From: Clostridia bacterium
GTDB lineage: Bacteria > Bacillota > Clostridia > Christensenellales > Aristaeellaceae
Reading direction: 5' to 3'
DNA length: 57,744 nucleotides
NCBI GenBank assembly: GCA_017512905.1
Contig: JAFWEL010000131.1
Span: 1-57,744 of the forward strand
Position numbers and translations under genes: made by a program. The notes beneath the pieces are model-generated. The model did not search any database. It was not told the DNA's origin and was given only the letters and a program-made list of their open reading frames with translations. Positions 7,611-15,560 of this stretch are shown here, in pieces (position 1 is the stretch's first letter; every line of letters begins with the position of its first letter).

Positions 7611-7640
7611 TTGACAACTTATAAGGCGGTCCTGTACAAT
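7611..7640 (+). promoter_or_regulatory. Sigma-A promoter upstream of the flavodoxin remnant
   Basis: TTGACA at 7611-7616 and TACAAT at 7635-7640 with an 18-nt spacer. It points at the flavodoxin start at 7710. Confidence 0.65.
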
Positions 7641-7709
7641 CATGGAAACAAGGAATCCGTTGTATAGACCGAATTCTGATTTCCATGAATTTTGAGAGGA
7701 GAATACAAC

Positions 7710-7772
7710 GTGAGCAAGAAGCTGGTCGCCTGGTTTTCTGTCAGCGGCGTGACCGCAAGGGTCGCGCGGTAG
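7710..7772 (+). pseudogene. Flavodoxin N-terminal remnant
   Basis: From GTG at 7710 (preceded by GAGAGGAG) the frame reads MSKKLVAWFSVSGVTARVAR and stops. This is the first strand and FMN phosphate-binding loop of a flavodoxin (usual form AYFSASGVT). Only about 20 of about 160 residues remain. The rest has been replaced by nitroreductase sequence in another frame, consistent with a deletion. Confidence 0.7.
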
Positions 7773-7800
7773 ATCGCAATCGTGGAAAAAGCGGATTACC

Positions 7801-8478
7801 TGGCGCGTCCTGAGTGCGAAGGAGCATGGCCTGTCCAGCCCCGTCATCACTGGTACGGACAGCTGGATCGCGGGCAAGCTGTGCCGTGCGCCCCATGCGG
7901 AAGAGGCGTTTGGCTTTGCCTTCGAGAGGTTTGTACTCTATGCGCAATCGCTGGGCATCGGCACCACCTGGATCGCCGGGACGATGAACCGGGCGGCCTT
8001 TGAAGCGGCCATAGCTCTGGAGGATGGCGAGGTTATGCCCTGCGTCAGTCCTCTGGGCTATCCGGCGATGAAGCTGTCGCTCCGGGAGAGCCTGATGCGA
8101 AAGGGCATCAAGGCGGACAGCCGCCTTGATTTCAAAGCGCTGTTCTTCGACGGCAGCTTTGACCACCCCCTCACACAGCAGAAGGCTGGAGCATTTGCAC
8201 AGCCTCTGGAGATGGTGCGCTGGGCGCCTTCCGCCGTCAACAAGCAGCCCTGGCGTGTGATTCTTGACGGGAAGTCCGGTCATTTTTACGAGAGGAAGTC
8301 CAAGGGCTATGTGGACGCCACCGGCTGGGATATCCAGAAGATCGACCTCGGCATCGCACTGTGTCACTTCGTTTGCGGGTTGGAGGAGCAGGGTGTCAAA
8401 TGGTGCCTGGTCGTAGCTGATCCGGGTCTGGCGGTTCCTGAGAGCACGGAGTATATCGCTACGATCGAAATGGAATAA
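7801..8478 (+). pseudogene. Nitroreductase-family (TM-nitroreductase type) gene lacking its 5' end
   Basis: From about 7801 the frame encodes FAFERFVLYAQSLGIGTTWIAGTMNR, then MRWAPSAVNKQPWR-type and GWDIQKIDLGIALCHF-type segments, which I recognise as the C-terminal two thirds of the putative TM nitroreductase family (FMN-dependent oxidoreductases of about 250 residues). The N-terminal 80 or so residues are absent, and the frame is open upstream without a supported start. The first in-frame ATG is at 7984, inside the domain. It was probably inactivated by the deletion that also removed most of the flavodoxin gene. Confidence 0.7.
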
Positions 8479-8502
8479 TGTTGAATCTTTCGGAGGCTCG
8501 CT

Positions 8503-9420
8503 ATGCCATCTATGAATGTGGTCTTTACCCAAATACTGGTCATACTGCTATACATCCTGATCGGCTACGCGGCGGGCAAGCTCCGCCTGATCAACGCTGA
8601 CCAGCGCAAATATCTGTCCACGATATGCACCAACCTGATCCTGCCTTTCACCATACTCTCGGCCAGCAATCAGACCATCAGCCATAATCAGATGGCAGAG
8701 CTGGGCCTTTCCTTCCTGTTGATGCTGGGCTTGTTCATCGCGACAACCACCATCGCCATGCTCGTCCAACGCCACACTCCAAGGCCCCTGAAGGTGACCA
8801 CCACTTCCCTGGTCACCTACCCGAATTGTACCTTCCTGGGGCTTCCCCTGTGCCGGGCTCTGTTCGGAGACATCGCGATTCTCTACAACGCCGTAGCGAT
8901 GGTCGCGTTCAACGTACTCTTCTTTACCTGGCAGAGCAGCGCGTTCACCGGGAAGAGCTTCCGCCCAAGGAACCTGGCCACGCCGGGCACCATTGCCACG
9001 GCGCTGCTGCTTCTGATGCTGTTCGCCGGGATTCAGTTCCCTGCCCCGGTCCAGACCGTGGTTTCCAGCACAGGGGCGATGATCACGCCCCTGTCCCTGA
9101 TCATCATCGGTGTCATGATGTCGGAAAACAGGCTTGTGCTGATCTTGAAGGAGCGGCGCGCCTATGTCATTACCCTGGTCAGAAACCTGACAGTCCCCCT
9201 CGTCGCACTGCTGATCCTGATAACGCTTCCCGGTGACGGACCGTCCAAGCTCTGCCAGCTGGTCTACATGGCCTGCCCCTGCGCCACGCTGACCAGCATC
9301 TACGCCATCCAAAACGACATGGAACCGGAGCTGGCCGCCCGCAGCGTACTCCTGTCCACGCTGGCCTTTGCTCTGACCCTGCCGTTGGTCATCGCCGTTG
9401 GCATGCGCGTGTGGGGGTAA
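8503..9420 (+). CDS. AEC-family (auxin efflux carrier-like) transporter
   Basis: 305 residues, almost entirely membrane helices (about ten). The family hallmarks are present: QILVILLYILIGYAAGKLRLI at the N-terminus, LILPFTILSA, the conserved YPNCTFLGLPL with Asn-Pro-type helix breaks, and a closing CPCATLTSIYA segment. Bacterial AEC proteins export or import small organic acids, and the substrate cannot be read from sequence. The start ATG has GGAGG at proper spacing. The three sugar-type dehydrogenases downstream, which have their own AT-rich promoter region, may or may not share a pathway with it. Confidence 0.85.
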   Translation: MPSMNVVFTQILVILLYILIGYAAGKLRLINADQRKYLSTICTNLILPFTILSASNQTISHNQMAELGLSFLLMLGLFIATTTIAMLVQRHTPRPLKVTTTSLVTYPNCTFLGLPLCRALFGDIAILYNAVAMVAFNVLFFTWQSSAFTGKSFRPRNLATPGTIATALLLLMLFAGIQFPAPVQTVVSSTGAMITPLSLIIIGVMMSENRLVLILKERRAYVITLVRNLTVPLVALLILITLPGDGPSKLCQLVYMACPCATLTSIYAIQNDMEPELAARSVLLSTLAFALTLPLVIAVGMRVWG

Positions 9421-9724
9421 TTTCCCCTCCCCCGAGCGAGCATAACGGCGCTTCATGAGCATGTGCCGGTGGACAGAGGTGCTTGTGATTTTTTTACCGC
9501 CCGAAGGATATAAGCCTGCACATTATCAACCGGGTGATCCGCCTCGGACCCCTGTCCTGGAGGTATGGGTTTGTGTCGTCTCAAATCATTCTACCTCCCA
9601 TGCGTAGCACATCTCTATAGGCGATACAGATCAGCATTTACAATATAACAGGCAATTTGGAATATTTACAGCTATAATATTATGTGGTATTCTGTTTCCA
9701 TCAAAACGCTGAGGAGGCAAAGAC
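9421..9724. other. Intergenic region upstream of the oxidoreductase cluster
   Basis: No supported gene. The right end is AT-rich with a TATAAT at about 9673, 50 bp before the first dehydrogenase, and GAGG just before its start. The middle (9500-9600) has short open stretches that I could not assign to any family. Confidence 0.4.
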
Positions 9725-10894
9725 ATGATACGTGTAGCCATTGTCGGAACGGGCGGCATCGCCCACAGCCATATGGAAGCGTACCGGAAGCTGTCAAACC
9801 GCTGCGAAGTCGTCGCTCTGGTGGACATCATTCCCGGCAAAGCCAAGCGCTTCATGGAAGAGTTCGGGCTTTACTGCGATACCTGCGAGCGCCACGAGGC
9901 CATTTTGCCCCGCGAGGACATCGACCTGGTGGACGTGTGCACCCCGCCCTATGTTCACGCTTCCATCAGCATCGACGCATTGAAAAGCGGCAAGAATGTG
10001 GTCTGCGAAAAGCCCATGGCGGCGTCTCTTCAGGAGTGTGACGCCATGCTCAAGGCCCGGGACGAGAGTGGGAAGCTCCTCTCCATCATCGCCCAGAACC
10101 GCTTCCGCAAGCCCATCCGGGACCTGAAGGCCCTCCTGGACAGCGGCATCGCCGGTCCCGTGCGTCACGCCGAGATCGACAGCTTCTGGTGGCGAGGCCA
10201 CAGCTACTACGACCTGTGGTGGCGCGGCACCTGGGAGAAGGAGGGCGGCGGCTGCACGCTGAACCACGCCGTCCACCACATCGACATGCTTGGCTGGATG
10301 ATGGGCCTGCCGAAGCGGGTCACCAGCGTGCTGGCCAACACCGGCCACGACAACGCCGAGGTGGAAGACCTTTCCGTCTCCGTGATGGAATATCCCGGCG
10401 CTCTGGCCACGGTCACCGCCTCAGTGGTCCATCACGGCGAGGATCAAAAGCTGGTCTTCCAGTGCGAAAAGGCGAGGATTTCCGCGCCCTACGCCTGCTT
10501 TGCCTCCCAGCCCATGCCCAACGGCTTTCCGCTGAAGGAATCGAACCCTACCGTTGAACGGGCAGCGGCGAATTACCTTTCCTCGTTGCCTCCGCTGCCT
10601 TTTGAGCATCACGCAGGCCAGCTGGACGACGTGCTCCGGGCCATCGAAGAAGGCCGAAAGCCCGCCATCACCGGCGAGGACGGAAGGCGCACCATCGAGC
10701 TGATCACCGCGATCTACAAGGCGGGCTCCACGCGACAGGCGGTGGATCTGCCTCTGAAACCCGACGATCCCTTCTACACCGTGGAAGGCATCCGCGCCAG
10801 CGTCCCCCACTTCTACGAAAAGACGACCTCGGTCATGGAGCAGGCGGGCACGCTGACCTTCGGCAGCGACCTGGGCGAAAAGGGAGGAAAGTGA
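9725..10894 (+). CDS. Gfo/Idh/MocA-family NAD(P)-dependent oxidoreductase
   Basis: 389 residues. The N-terminal Rossmann fold has the dinucleotide motif VGTGGIAHSH (residues 7-16), and the family signature CEKPMA is at about residue 98. The C-terminal alpha/beta domain includes GGGCTLNHAVHHIDMLGWMMG with the catalytic-type His. Members oxidise or epimerise sugars, inositols and related polyols, and the precise substrate is unknown. It is the first of three such genes, and the next starts 1 nt after its stop. Confidence 0.88.
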   Translation: MIRVAIVGTGGIAHSHMEAYRKLSNRCEVVALVDIIPGKAKRFMEEFGLYCDTCERHEAILPREDIDLVDVCTPPYVHASISIDALKSGKNVVCEKPMAASLQECDAMLKARDESGKLLSIIAQNRFRKPIRDLKALLDSGIAGPVRHAEIDSFWWRGHSYYDLWWRGTWEKEGGGCTLNHAVHHIDMLGWMMGLPKRVTSVLANTGHDNAEVEDLSVSVMEYPGALATVTASVVHHGEDQKLVFQCEKARISAPYACFASQPMPNGFPLKESNPTVERAAANYLSSLPPLPFEHHAGQLDDVLRAIEEGRKPAITGEDGRRTIELITAIYKAGSTRQAVDLPLKPDDPFYTVEGIRASVPHFYEKTTSVMEQAGTLTFGSDLGEKGGK

Positions 10895-10895
10895 C

Positions 10896-11978
10896 ATGAA
10901 TCGCATGGACGGCATGAACTACGCGCCCCAGGGCAAACCCCAACCCGTGGTGAAGCCCGGAGAATTCGTTTTCTCTGCGGCACACATCGACCACGGCCAC
11001 ATCTACGGCATGTGCAACGGCCTGACCGAGGCGGGGGCAACGTTGAAATACGTCTATGACCCCGACCCAAAGAAGGTGGAGGCCTTTCTAAAGGCCTATC
11101 CCCAGGCGAAACCCGCGTCCAGCCTTGATCAGATTCTCGAGGACAAGGAGACACAGCTGGTGGCCTCGTCGAACGTCACCAGCGAGCGCGGCCCACTGGG
11201 CGTGAAGGTGATGGACGCCTGCAAGGACTACTTCTCCGACAAGGCGCCCTTCACGACGATGGGACAGCTCAATGACGCGAAGGAGACTGTAGCCCGGACG
11301 GGTAGAAAGTACATGGTATACTATTCCGAACGCCTGCACGTGGAAGGCGCTATCCTCGCTGGCTACATGATCGACGCGGGCGAGATCGGCCGCGTGCTCA
11401 GCGTGACAGGCTTCGGTCCCCACCGGCTGGGCGCGGCGGGGCGGCCAAAATGGTTCTTTGAGCGGGAGAAGTACGGCGGCATTCTCTGTGATATCGGCAG
11501 TCACCAGATCGAACAGTACCTCCACTTCGCAGGCGAGGAGGATGCCACCGTGCAGCTGAGCCGCATCGGCAACTACGCCCATCCTGAATACCCCGAGCTG
11601 GAGGACTTCGGCGACTGCTCCCTGACCGGTAAAAACGGCAGCACGAACTATTTCCGCGTGGACTGGTTCAACCCTGACGGCCTGCGCACCTGGGGCGACG
11701 GGCGCACCTTCATACTGGGCACCGAGGGCTTCATCGAGATCCGCAAGTACATCAACCTGGCGGCGGACAGTGTGGACGGCAACCATGTGTACCTGGTGAA
11801 CGGCAAGGGCGAGCAGTACTTCAACGCTTCCGGTACCGTGGGATTTCCCTTCTTCGGACAGCTGATCCTGGACTGCCTGAACCGCACCGAAAACGCCATG
11901 ACCCAGGCTCACGCTTTCAAAGCCGCTGAGCTGTGCCTGCTGGCGCAGGAGAAGGCCGTGAAGGTCGAAGGGCTGTAA
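10896..11978 (+). CDS. Divergent Gfo/Idh/MocA-family oxidoreductase
   Basis: 360 residues, co-translated with the preceding gene (GGGAGG overlaps the upstream 3' end). The fold is recognisable from GGILCDIGSHQIEQYLHFAGEED, the second-domain helix, and GAILAGYMIDAGEIGRVLSVTGFGPHR. The usual GxGxxG loop is replaced by SAAHIDHGHIYGMC, and the EKP motif is replaced by SDKAPF. It may bind the cofactor atypically, or act with the neighbouring dehydrogenase as a complex partner. I would not assign a substrate. Confidence 0.8.
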   Translation: MNRMDGMNYAPQGKPQPVVKPGEFVFSAAHIDHGHIYGMCNGLTEAGATLKYVYDPDPKKVEAFLKAYPQAKPASSLDQILEDKETQLVASSNVTSERGPLGVKVMDACKDYFSDKAPFTTMGQLNDAKETVARTGRKYMVYYSERLHVEGAILAGYMIDAGEIGRVLSVTGFGPHRLGAAGRPKWFFEREKYGGILCDIGSHQIEQYLHFAGEEDATVQLSRIGNYAHPEYPELEDFGDCSLTGKNGSTNYFRVDWFNPDGLRTWGDGRTFILGTEGFIEIRKYINLAADSVDGNHVYLVNGKGEQYFNASGTVGFPFFGQLILDCLNRTENAMTQAHAFKAAELCLLAQEKAVKVEGL

Positions 11979-12096
11979 TATTCAACCTTGAACTTTTACA
12001 ATCCTGCGATGCCTTTTCCGCCATACCGGCGTTGAAGTTCCTTGACCTGACGTCCTAAAGGACCAGTTTAGAATAAAAGAGAGAGGACATGACAAG

Positions 12097-13095
12097 ATGT
12101 TTCGCGTAGGAATCGTCGGCTGCGGCAGCATATCTGCCGTACACGCAAGGGTCATTCACGATTTGGAGGACACGACATTGGTCGCTTGCGCCGATATCCG
12201 GCTCGAGCGTGCAAGGACCATGGCGGAGCAGTACGACTGCGCCGCCTTTGGCGATTATCTGTGCATGCTGGACGAGGTGAAACCGGACGCCGTGCACATT
12301 TGTGCCCCCCACTACCTGCACCCCGACATGGTTCGTGAAGCCGCATTTCGTGGCGTCGCGGCTTTCACAGAAAAGCCCCCTGCGATCGACACCGTGGGCT
12401 GGGAGACCGTGCTGCGGGCTTCTGAGCTTGTCCCCGTAGGAATCTGCTTCCAGAACCGCTATAATCCCAATATCGTGGCCTGCCGTGAGATACTCAAAAG
12501 CGGACACTACGGTGCCCTCAAAGGCATACGGGCCTTCGTCACCTGGAACCGAACCCGGGAATACTACGCCGCCGCCGACTGGAAGGGAAAATGGGCTACC
12601 GAAGGCGGAGGGGCGCTGATCAACCAGGCTATCCACACGCTGGATCTGGCGCTGGGATTTTTGGGCACGCCTGACGTGGCAGAGGCCACCATGACCAACC
12701 ACCGCCTTCGAGGCGCGATAGAGGTGGAGGACACGGTGGAGATCTACCTGCGCAGGGGCAACGTGCCCGCCCTGATTTACGCCTCCAACGGCTACAGTCA
12801 GGACGCGCCGGTGCTGCTCGAGCTGCACATGGACGAAGCAATTATCCGGCTGGAGGGCGACAGGATGGAAGTACGCTCCGGTAATTCGATCCGCGAATGC
12901 GCCCAGGAATCAACCGCCGCCCTCGGACGCGCCTACTGGGGGTCCGGACATCCGGCTTGCATCGAGGATTTTTACCGTTCCATCAAGGCCAGAGCGCCCT
13001 ATGCCAACTCCCCTGCTGCCTGTGATGTCACCATGCGGACGCTGTTGACACTCTACAACCAATGCCATCTGACGTTGAATGGCTCAGAATCCTGA
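12097..13095 (+). CDS. Gfo/Idh/MocA-family oxidoreductase
   Basis: 332 residues with the Rossmann motif VGCGSISAVHA, the signature TEKPPA at about residue 90, and the C-terminal GGGALINQAIHTLDLALGF. The start follows GAGAGGAC. A 118-bp gap containing a short dyad (GTCCT-AA-AGGAC, 12050-12061) separates it from the two upstream relatives, so it may have its own control. It shares only family-level similarity with the other two genes. Confidence 0.87.
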   Translation: MFRVGIVGCGSISAVHARVIHDLEDTTLVACADIRLERARTMAEQYDCAAFGDYLCMLDEVKPDAVHICAPHYLHPDMVREAAFRGVAAFTEKPPAIDTVGWETVLRASELVPVGICFQNRYNPNIVACREILKSGHYGALKGIRAFVTWNRTREYYAAADWKGKWATEGGGALINQAIHTLDLALGFLGTPDVAEATMTNHRLRGAIEVEDTVEIYLRRGNVPALIYASNGYSQDAPVLLELHMDEAIIRLEGDRMEVRSGNSIRECAQESTAALGRAYWGSGHPACIEDFYRSIKARAPYANSPAACDVTMRTLLTLYNQCHLTLNGSES

Positions 13096-13273
13096 TATCG
13101 GGGAAAAGGAAAAAAAGGGAGTTTCTTAAAACATGTACTGCTCCGGGGCAAGGTCTCTGTCCCTGATAAATTCAAAAGTACCTTTCCTGAATACAGTCCC
13201 TCTTCCCTTCCCTTATCTTATCACATCATCCCCATATTGCTGCGCATAACGTTCATAAACCGGCTGAAAGAAG

Positions 13274-13308
13274 GAAAAGCGTGATCTCTCAACGGGCTCA
13301 CGCTTTTC
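13274..13308. terminator. Bidirectional intrinsic terminator
   Basis: GAAAAGCGTGA and TCACGCTTTTC form an 11-bp perfect stem with a 13-nt loop, A-rich on one side and T-rich on the other. It closes the oxidoreductase cluster. Nothing else was recognised in 13096-13373. Confidence 0.75.
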
Positions 13309-13373
13309 ATATGCTCTTTATCGAACACCGAATGTCAAAACAATGAAATCTCTCTGATCGCTTTAATTCCCTC

Positions 13374-13403
13374 TTGACATGAACGTATGTTCGATATTAT
13401 AAT
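13374..13403 (+). promoter_or_regulatory. LexA(DinR)-controlled promoter of the Y-polymerase operon
   Basis: TTGACA at 13374-13379 and TATAAT at 13398-13403 (18-nt spacer). The spacer contains GAACGTATGTTC (13381-13392), which fits the Gram-positive SOS box GAAC-N4-GTTC. Repressor bound there would block RNA polymerase. Confidence 0.85.
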
Positions 13404-13417
13404 ACAATCATCAGCCG

Positions 13418-13486
13418 GCACCTACGAAAGAATGAGATTTGCGCGTCCCTGCAAAGGGCAACCGTGTACTCAGCTTTCGTAGGTGC
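13418..13486 (+). promoter_or_regulatory. Leader hairpin of the Y-polymerase operon
   Basis: GCACCTACGAAAG (13418-13430) and CTTTCGTAGGTGC (13474-13486) are a perfect 13-bp inverted repeat around a 43-nt loop, followed by ATTTTC. It begins about 10 nt after the expected transcription start, so it could attenuate or stabilise the message. Confidence 0.6.
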
Positions 13487-13539
13487 ATTTTCATCGGGCG
13501 ATTCCATGTAGAGAGGCGGTGGGGCAACTGGACGAATCC

Positions 13540-14931
13540 ATGCGAGAGCCGACCTACATCTGCATCGACCTCAAGAGCTACTACGCCTCGGTGGAGTGTG
13601 TGGCTCGCGGGCTCGATCCGCTGACGGCCCGACTGCTCGTTGCGGATGAAACCCGCTCGGACAACACGATCGTCCTGGCGGTTTCCCCCGCCCTCAAAGC
13701 GCTGGGGATCCGCAGTCGGCCGCGGCTGTTTGAAGCCAAGCAGGCCATTCGGCTGGCAGAGGCCCAGCAGCACAGGAAGATCGACTTCATCATCGCACCA
13801 CCAAGAATGGCGGAGTACGAGCGCGTTTCCGCGGCCATCTACGCCATCTACCTGAAGTACGTCGCCGTCGAGGACATCCACGTCTACAGCATTGACGAGG
13901 TGTTCATCGACGTGACACGCTACCTGCGCCTCTATGCAAAGGCAGCCGCGCAGGCCGGCATGGCTCCGGCCCACTACATGGCGGTGACGATGATCCGGAA
14001 TGTGCTCAAAACCACGGGCATCACGGCCACGGTGGGCATCGGACCCAACTTGTATCTGGCCAAGGTCGGCATGGACATCGTGGCGAAGAAGGCCCCGCCG
14101 GACAGGGACGGCGTTCGCGTTGCGGAGCTGAACGAGGAGATGTACAAGCGGTTGCTCTGGCCGGTCCGACCGCTGACGGCCTTCTGGCAGATGGGTGAGG
14201 GCAAGACCCGCCGTCTCGCCAAGTACGGTATCCTGACCATGGGCGACATCGCCCGGGTCTCCCTGGCGGACGAGGAATTTCTCTATCGCCAGTTTGGCAT
14301 CGACGCAGAGATCATGATCGACCACGCCTGGGGCATCGAACCCTGTACCATCGCGGACATCAAGGCCTACAGGCCCAAGGCCCACTCCCTGTCCGTGGGT
14401 CAGGTGCTCCCCCGGCCCTATGCCTATGACGAGGCGCGACTGGTGTTCGCGGAGATGGTGGAGCAGCTGGCCATGGATCTGGTGAACAAGGGGCTGGCCA
14501 CCAGCTGCCTGACCTTTTGGGTGTCCTTCGACCCGGTGTCGCTGGAAAGGTGCCGCTATGACGGTCCCGTGGCCATTGACTACTACGGCAGGCTCCACCC
14601 GAAGCACACCGGCGGCACCGTGCGCCTGCGGACAAGGACCTCCAGTGCCAGGGTGCTGCGCGGAGCGCTGCTGGTCGCCTTCGAATCGCACGTGGATCAT
14701 CATCTGTATGTGCGCAGGCTGGGCGTCGCCGCCAACGACACCCACAACGATTGCCTCCAACTGGATATGTTCACGGATTACGAGGCCCTGGAAAACGATG
14801 AAAAGGTGCAGCGGGTGATCCTGTCCATCCGCAGGAAATACGGCAGCAACGCCATATTGAAGGGTATGAATTATCTGGAAGGCGCGACGGCCCGCGAGCG
14901 TAACACGCAGATCGGCGGCCACCGCGCATGA
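13540..14931 (+). CDS. Y-family DNA polymerase (UmuC/DinB-like), SOS-regulated
   Basis: 463 residues from the ATG at 13540, whose product begins MREPTYICIDLKSYYASVEC like its Firmicutes relatives. The catalytic carboxylates lie in ICIDLKSYYASVE and in YSIDEVFIDVTRYL. The helix-hairpin-helix region and little-finger domain follow, and the C-terminus carries the family ending ILKGMNYLEGATARERN. It copies damaged DNA with low fidelity. The preceding promoter carries an SOS box, and the YolD-like partner gene begins 12 nt downstream. No clear ribosome site precedes this ATG; a GTG at 13519 is an alternative start. Confidence 0.9.
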   Translation: MREPTYICIDLKSYYASVECVARGLDPLTARLLVADETRSDNTIVLAVSPALKALGIRSRPRLFEAKQAIRLAEAQQHRKIDFIIAPPRMAEYERVSAAIYAIYLKYVAVEDIHVYSIDEVFIDVTRYLRLYAKAAAQAGMAPAHYMAVTMIRNVLKTTGITATVGIGPNLYLAKVGMDIVAKKAPPDRDGVRVAELNEEMYKRLLWPVRPLTAFWQMGEGKTRRLAKYGILTMGDIARVSLADEEFLYRQFGIDAEIMIDHAWGIEPCTIADIKAYRPKAHSLSVGQVLPRPYAYDEARLVFAEMVEQLAMDLVNKGLATSCLTFWVSFDPVSLERCRYDGPVAIDYYGRLHPKHTGGTVRLRTRTSSARVLRGALLVAFESHVDHHLYVRRLGVAANDTHNDCLQLDMFTDYEALENDEKVQRVILSIRRKYGSNAILKGMNYLEGATARERNTQIGGHRA

Positions 14932-14943
14932 GGAGTGATATGA

Positions 14944-15414
14944 ATGGAATTTGCCTACAGCGACATTATCGGCTTGCGACGGCCCGTTCACGACGACGAC
15001 GTGTTCAGCCGACGCCATCCGAAGATGACACGGCTGAACCGCGCAAAGATCTTCGCACCGTTTGCTGCTCTCACCGGATTTGACAGCGCGGTGCGGGCCA
15101 AGGAGATCCCATACGTTCCCCGGCACATCCTCGATCCAGAGGAGGCTTACGCGCTCAATGAAAAGCTGAAGGATCTGTATCTGAAGACGCGCACCGGAGT
15201 TCTGGCACGGATGAACCGCATCACCGTGAGGGTGGAATACTTTGAGGTCTGCAAGGATGTCAACAACGACGCCTATGGCCGGCTGGGGCTGTATCACAGC
15301 CATACCGGCATCCTTTGGAAGGTCAATCCGGTCGATCAAGCCATAAGCGTTGGGGAAAAGGTCATCCTCTTTTCAGATATCAGCACCCTGAACATCATCG
15401 GGAGGTTATCATGA
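14944..15414 (+). CDS. YolD-like protein, partner of the Y-family polymerase
   Basis: 156 residues with the YolD-like core HPKMTRLNRAKIFAPFAALTGFD near the N-terminus. A beta-rich C-terminal part (ITVRVEYFEV, YHSHTGILWKVN, GEKVILFSDISTLNI) resembles the small sheet domain of this family. YolD-like proteins are regularly encoded next to UvrX/UmuC-type polymerases and are thought to regulate or assist them. The start has GGAG 8 nt upstream, and the gene shares the LexA-controlled transcript. Confidence 0.8.
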   Translation: MEFAYSDIIGLRRPVHDDDVFSRRHPKMTRLNRAKIFAPFAALTGFDSAVRAKEIPYVPRHILDPEEAYALNEKLKDLYLKTRTGVLARMNRITVRVEYFEVCKDVNNDAYGRLGLYHSHTGILWKVNPVDQAISVGEKVILFSDISTLNIIGRLS

Positions 15415-15560
15415 ATATAAAATCCATCTGTAAGACCTGCGCCTTACTCCCACTCGATACTGGCGGGCGGTTTGGAGGTGACATCCAATACCACGCGGCT
15501 GGCGTGGGACACTTCATTGACGATGCGCTCGGAGACGCGAGCGATCAGATCATAGGGTAA
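15411..15560 (+). CDS. Possible small third gene of the SOS operon, antisense to the guaA 3' end
   Basis: A 49-codon frame begins with ATG inside the YolD stop (ATGA overlap), with GGGAGG 5 nt upstream, an ideal coupled start. The first residues ([15 protein letters not shown]) lie before or just over the guaA terminus. The rest is exactly antisense to guaA, so most of it is probably not conserved protein. It could be a gene remnant cut off by a rearrangement at about 15440. No family recognised. Confidence 0.25.
   Translation: MNIKSICKTCALLPLDTGGRFGGDIQYHAAGVGHFIDDALGDASDQIIG

Noticed and set aside
13411-15339. Long open frame antisense to the Y-polymerase gene
   Set aside because: It is a mirror of a strong protein-coding gene in GC-rich DNA. 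Its translation is His/Gly/Val-rich with no domain, and it has no ribosome site.
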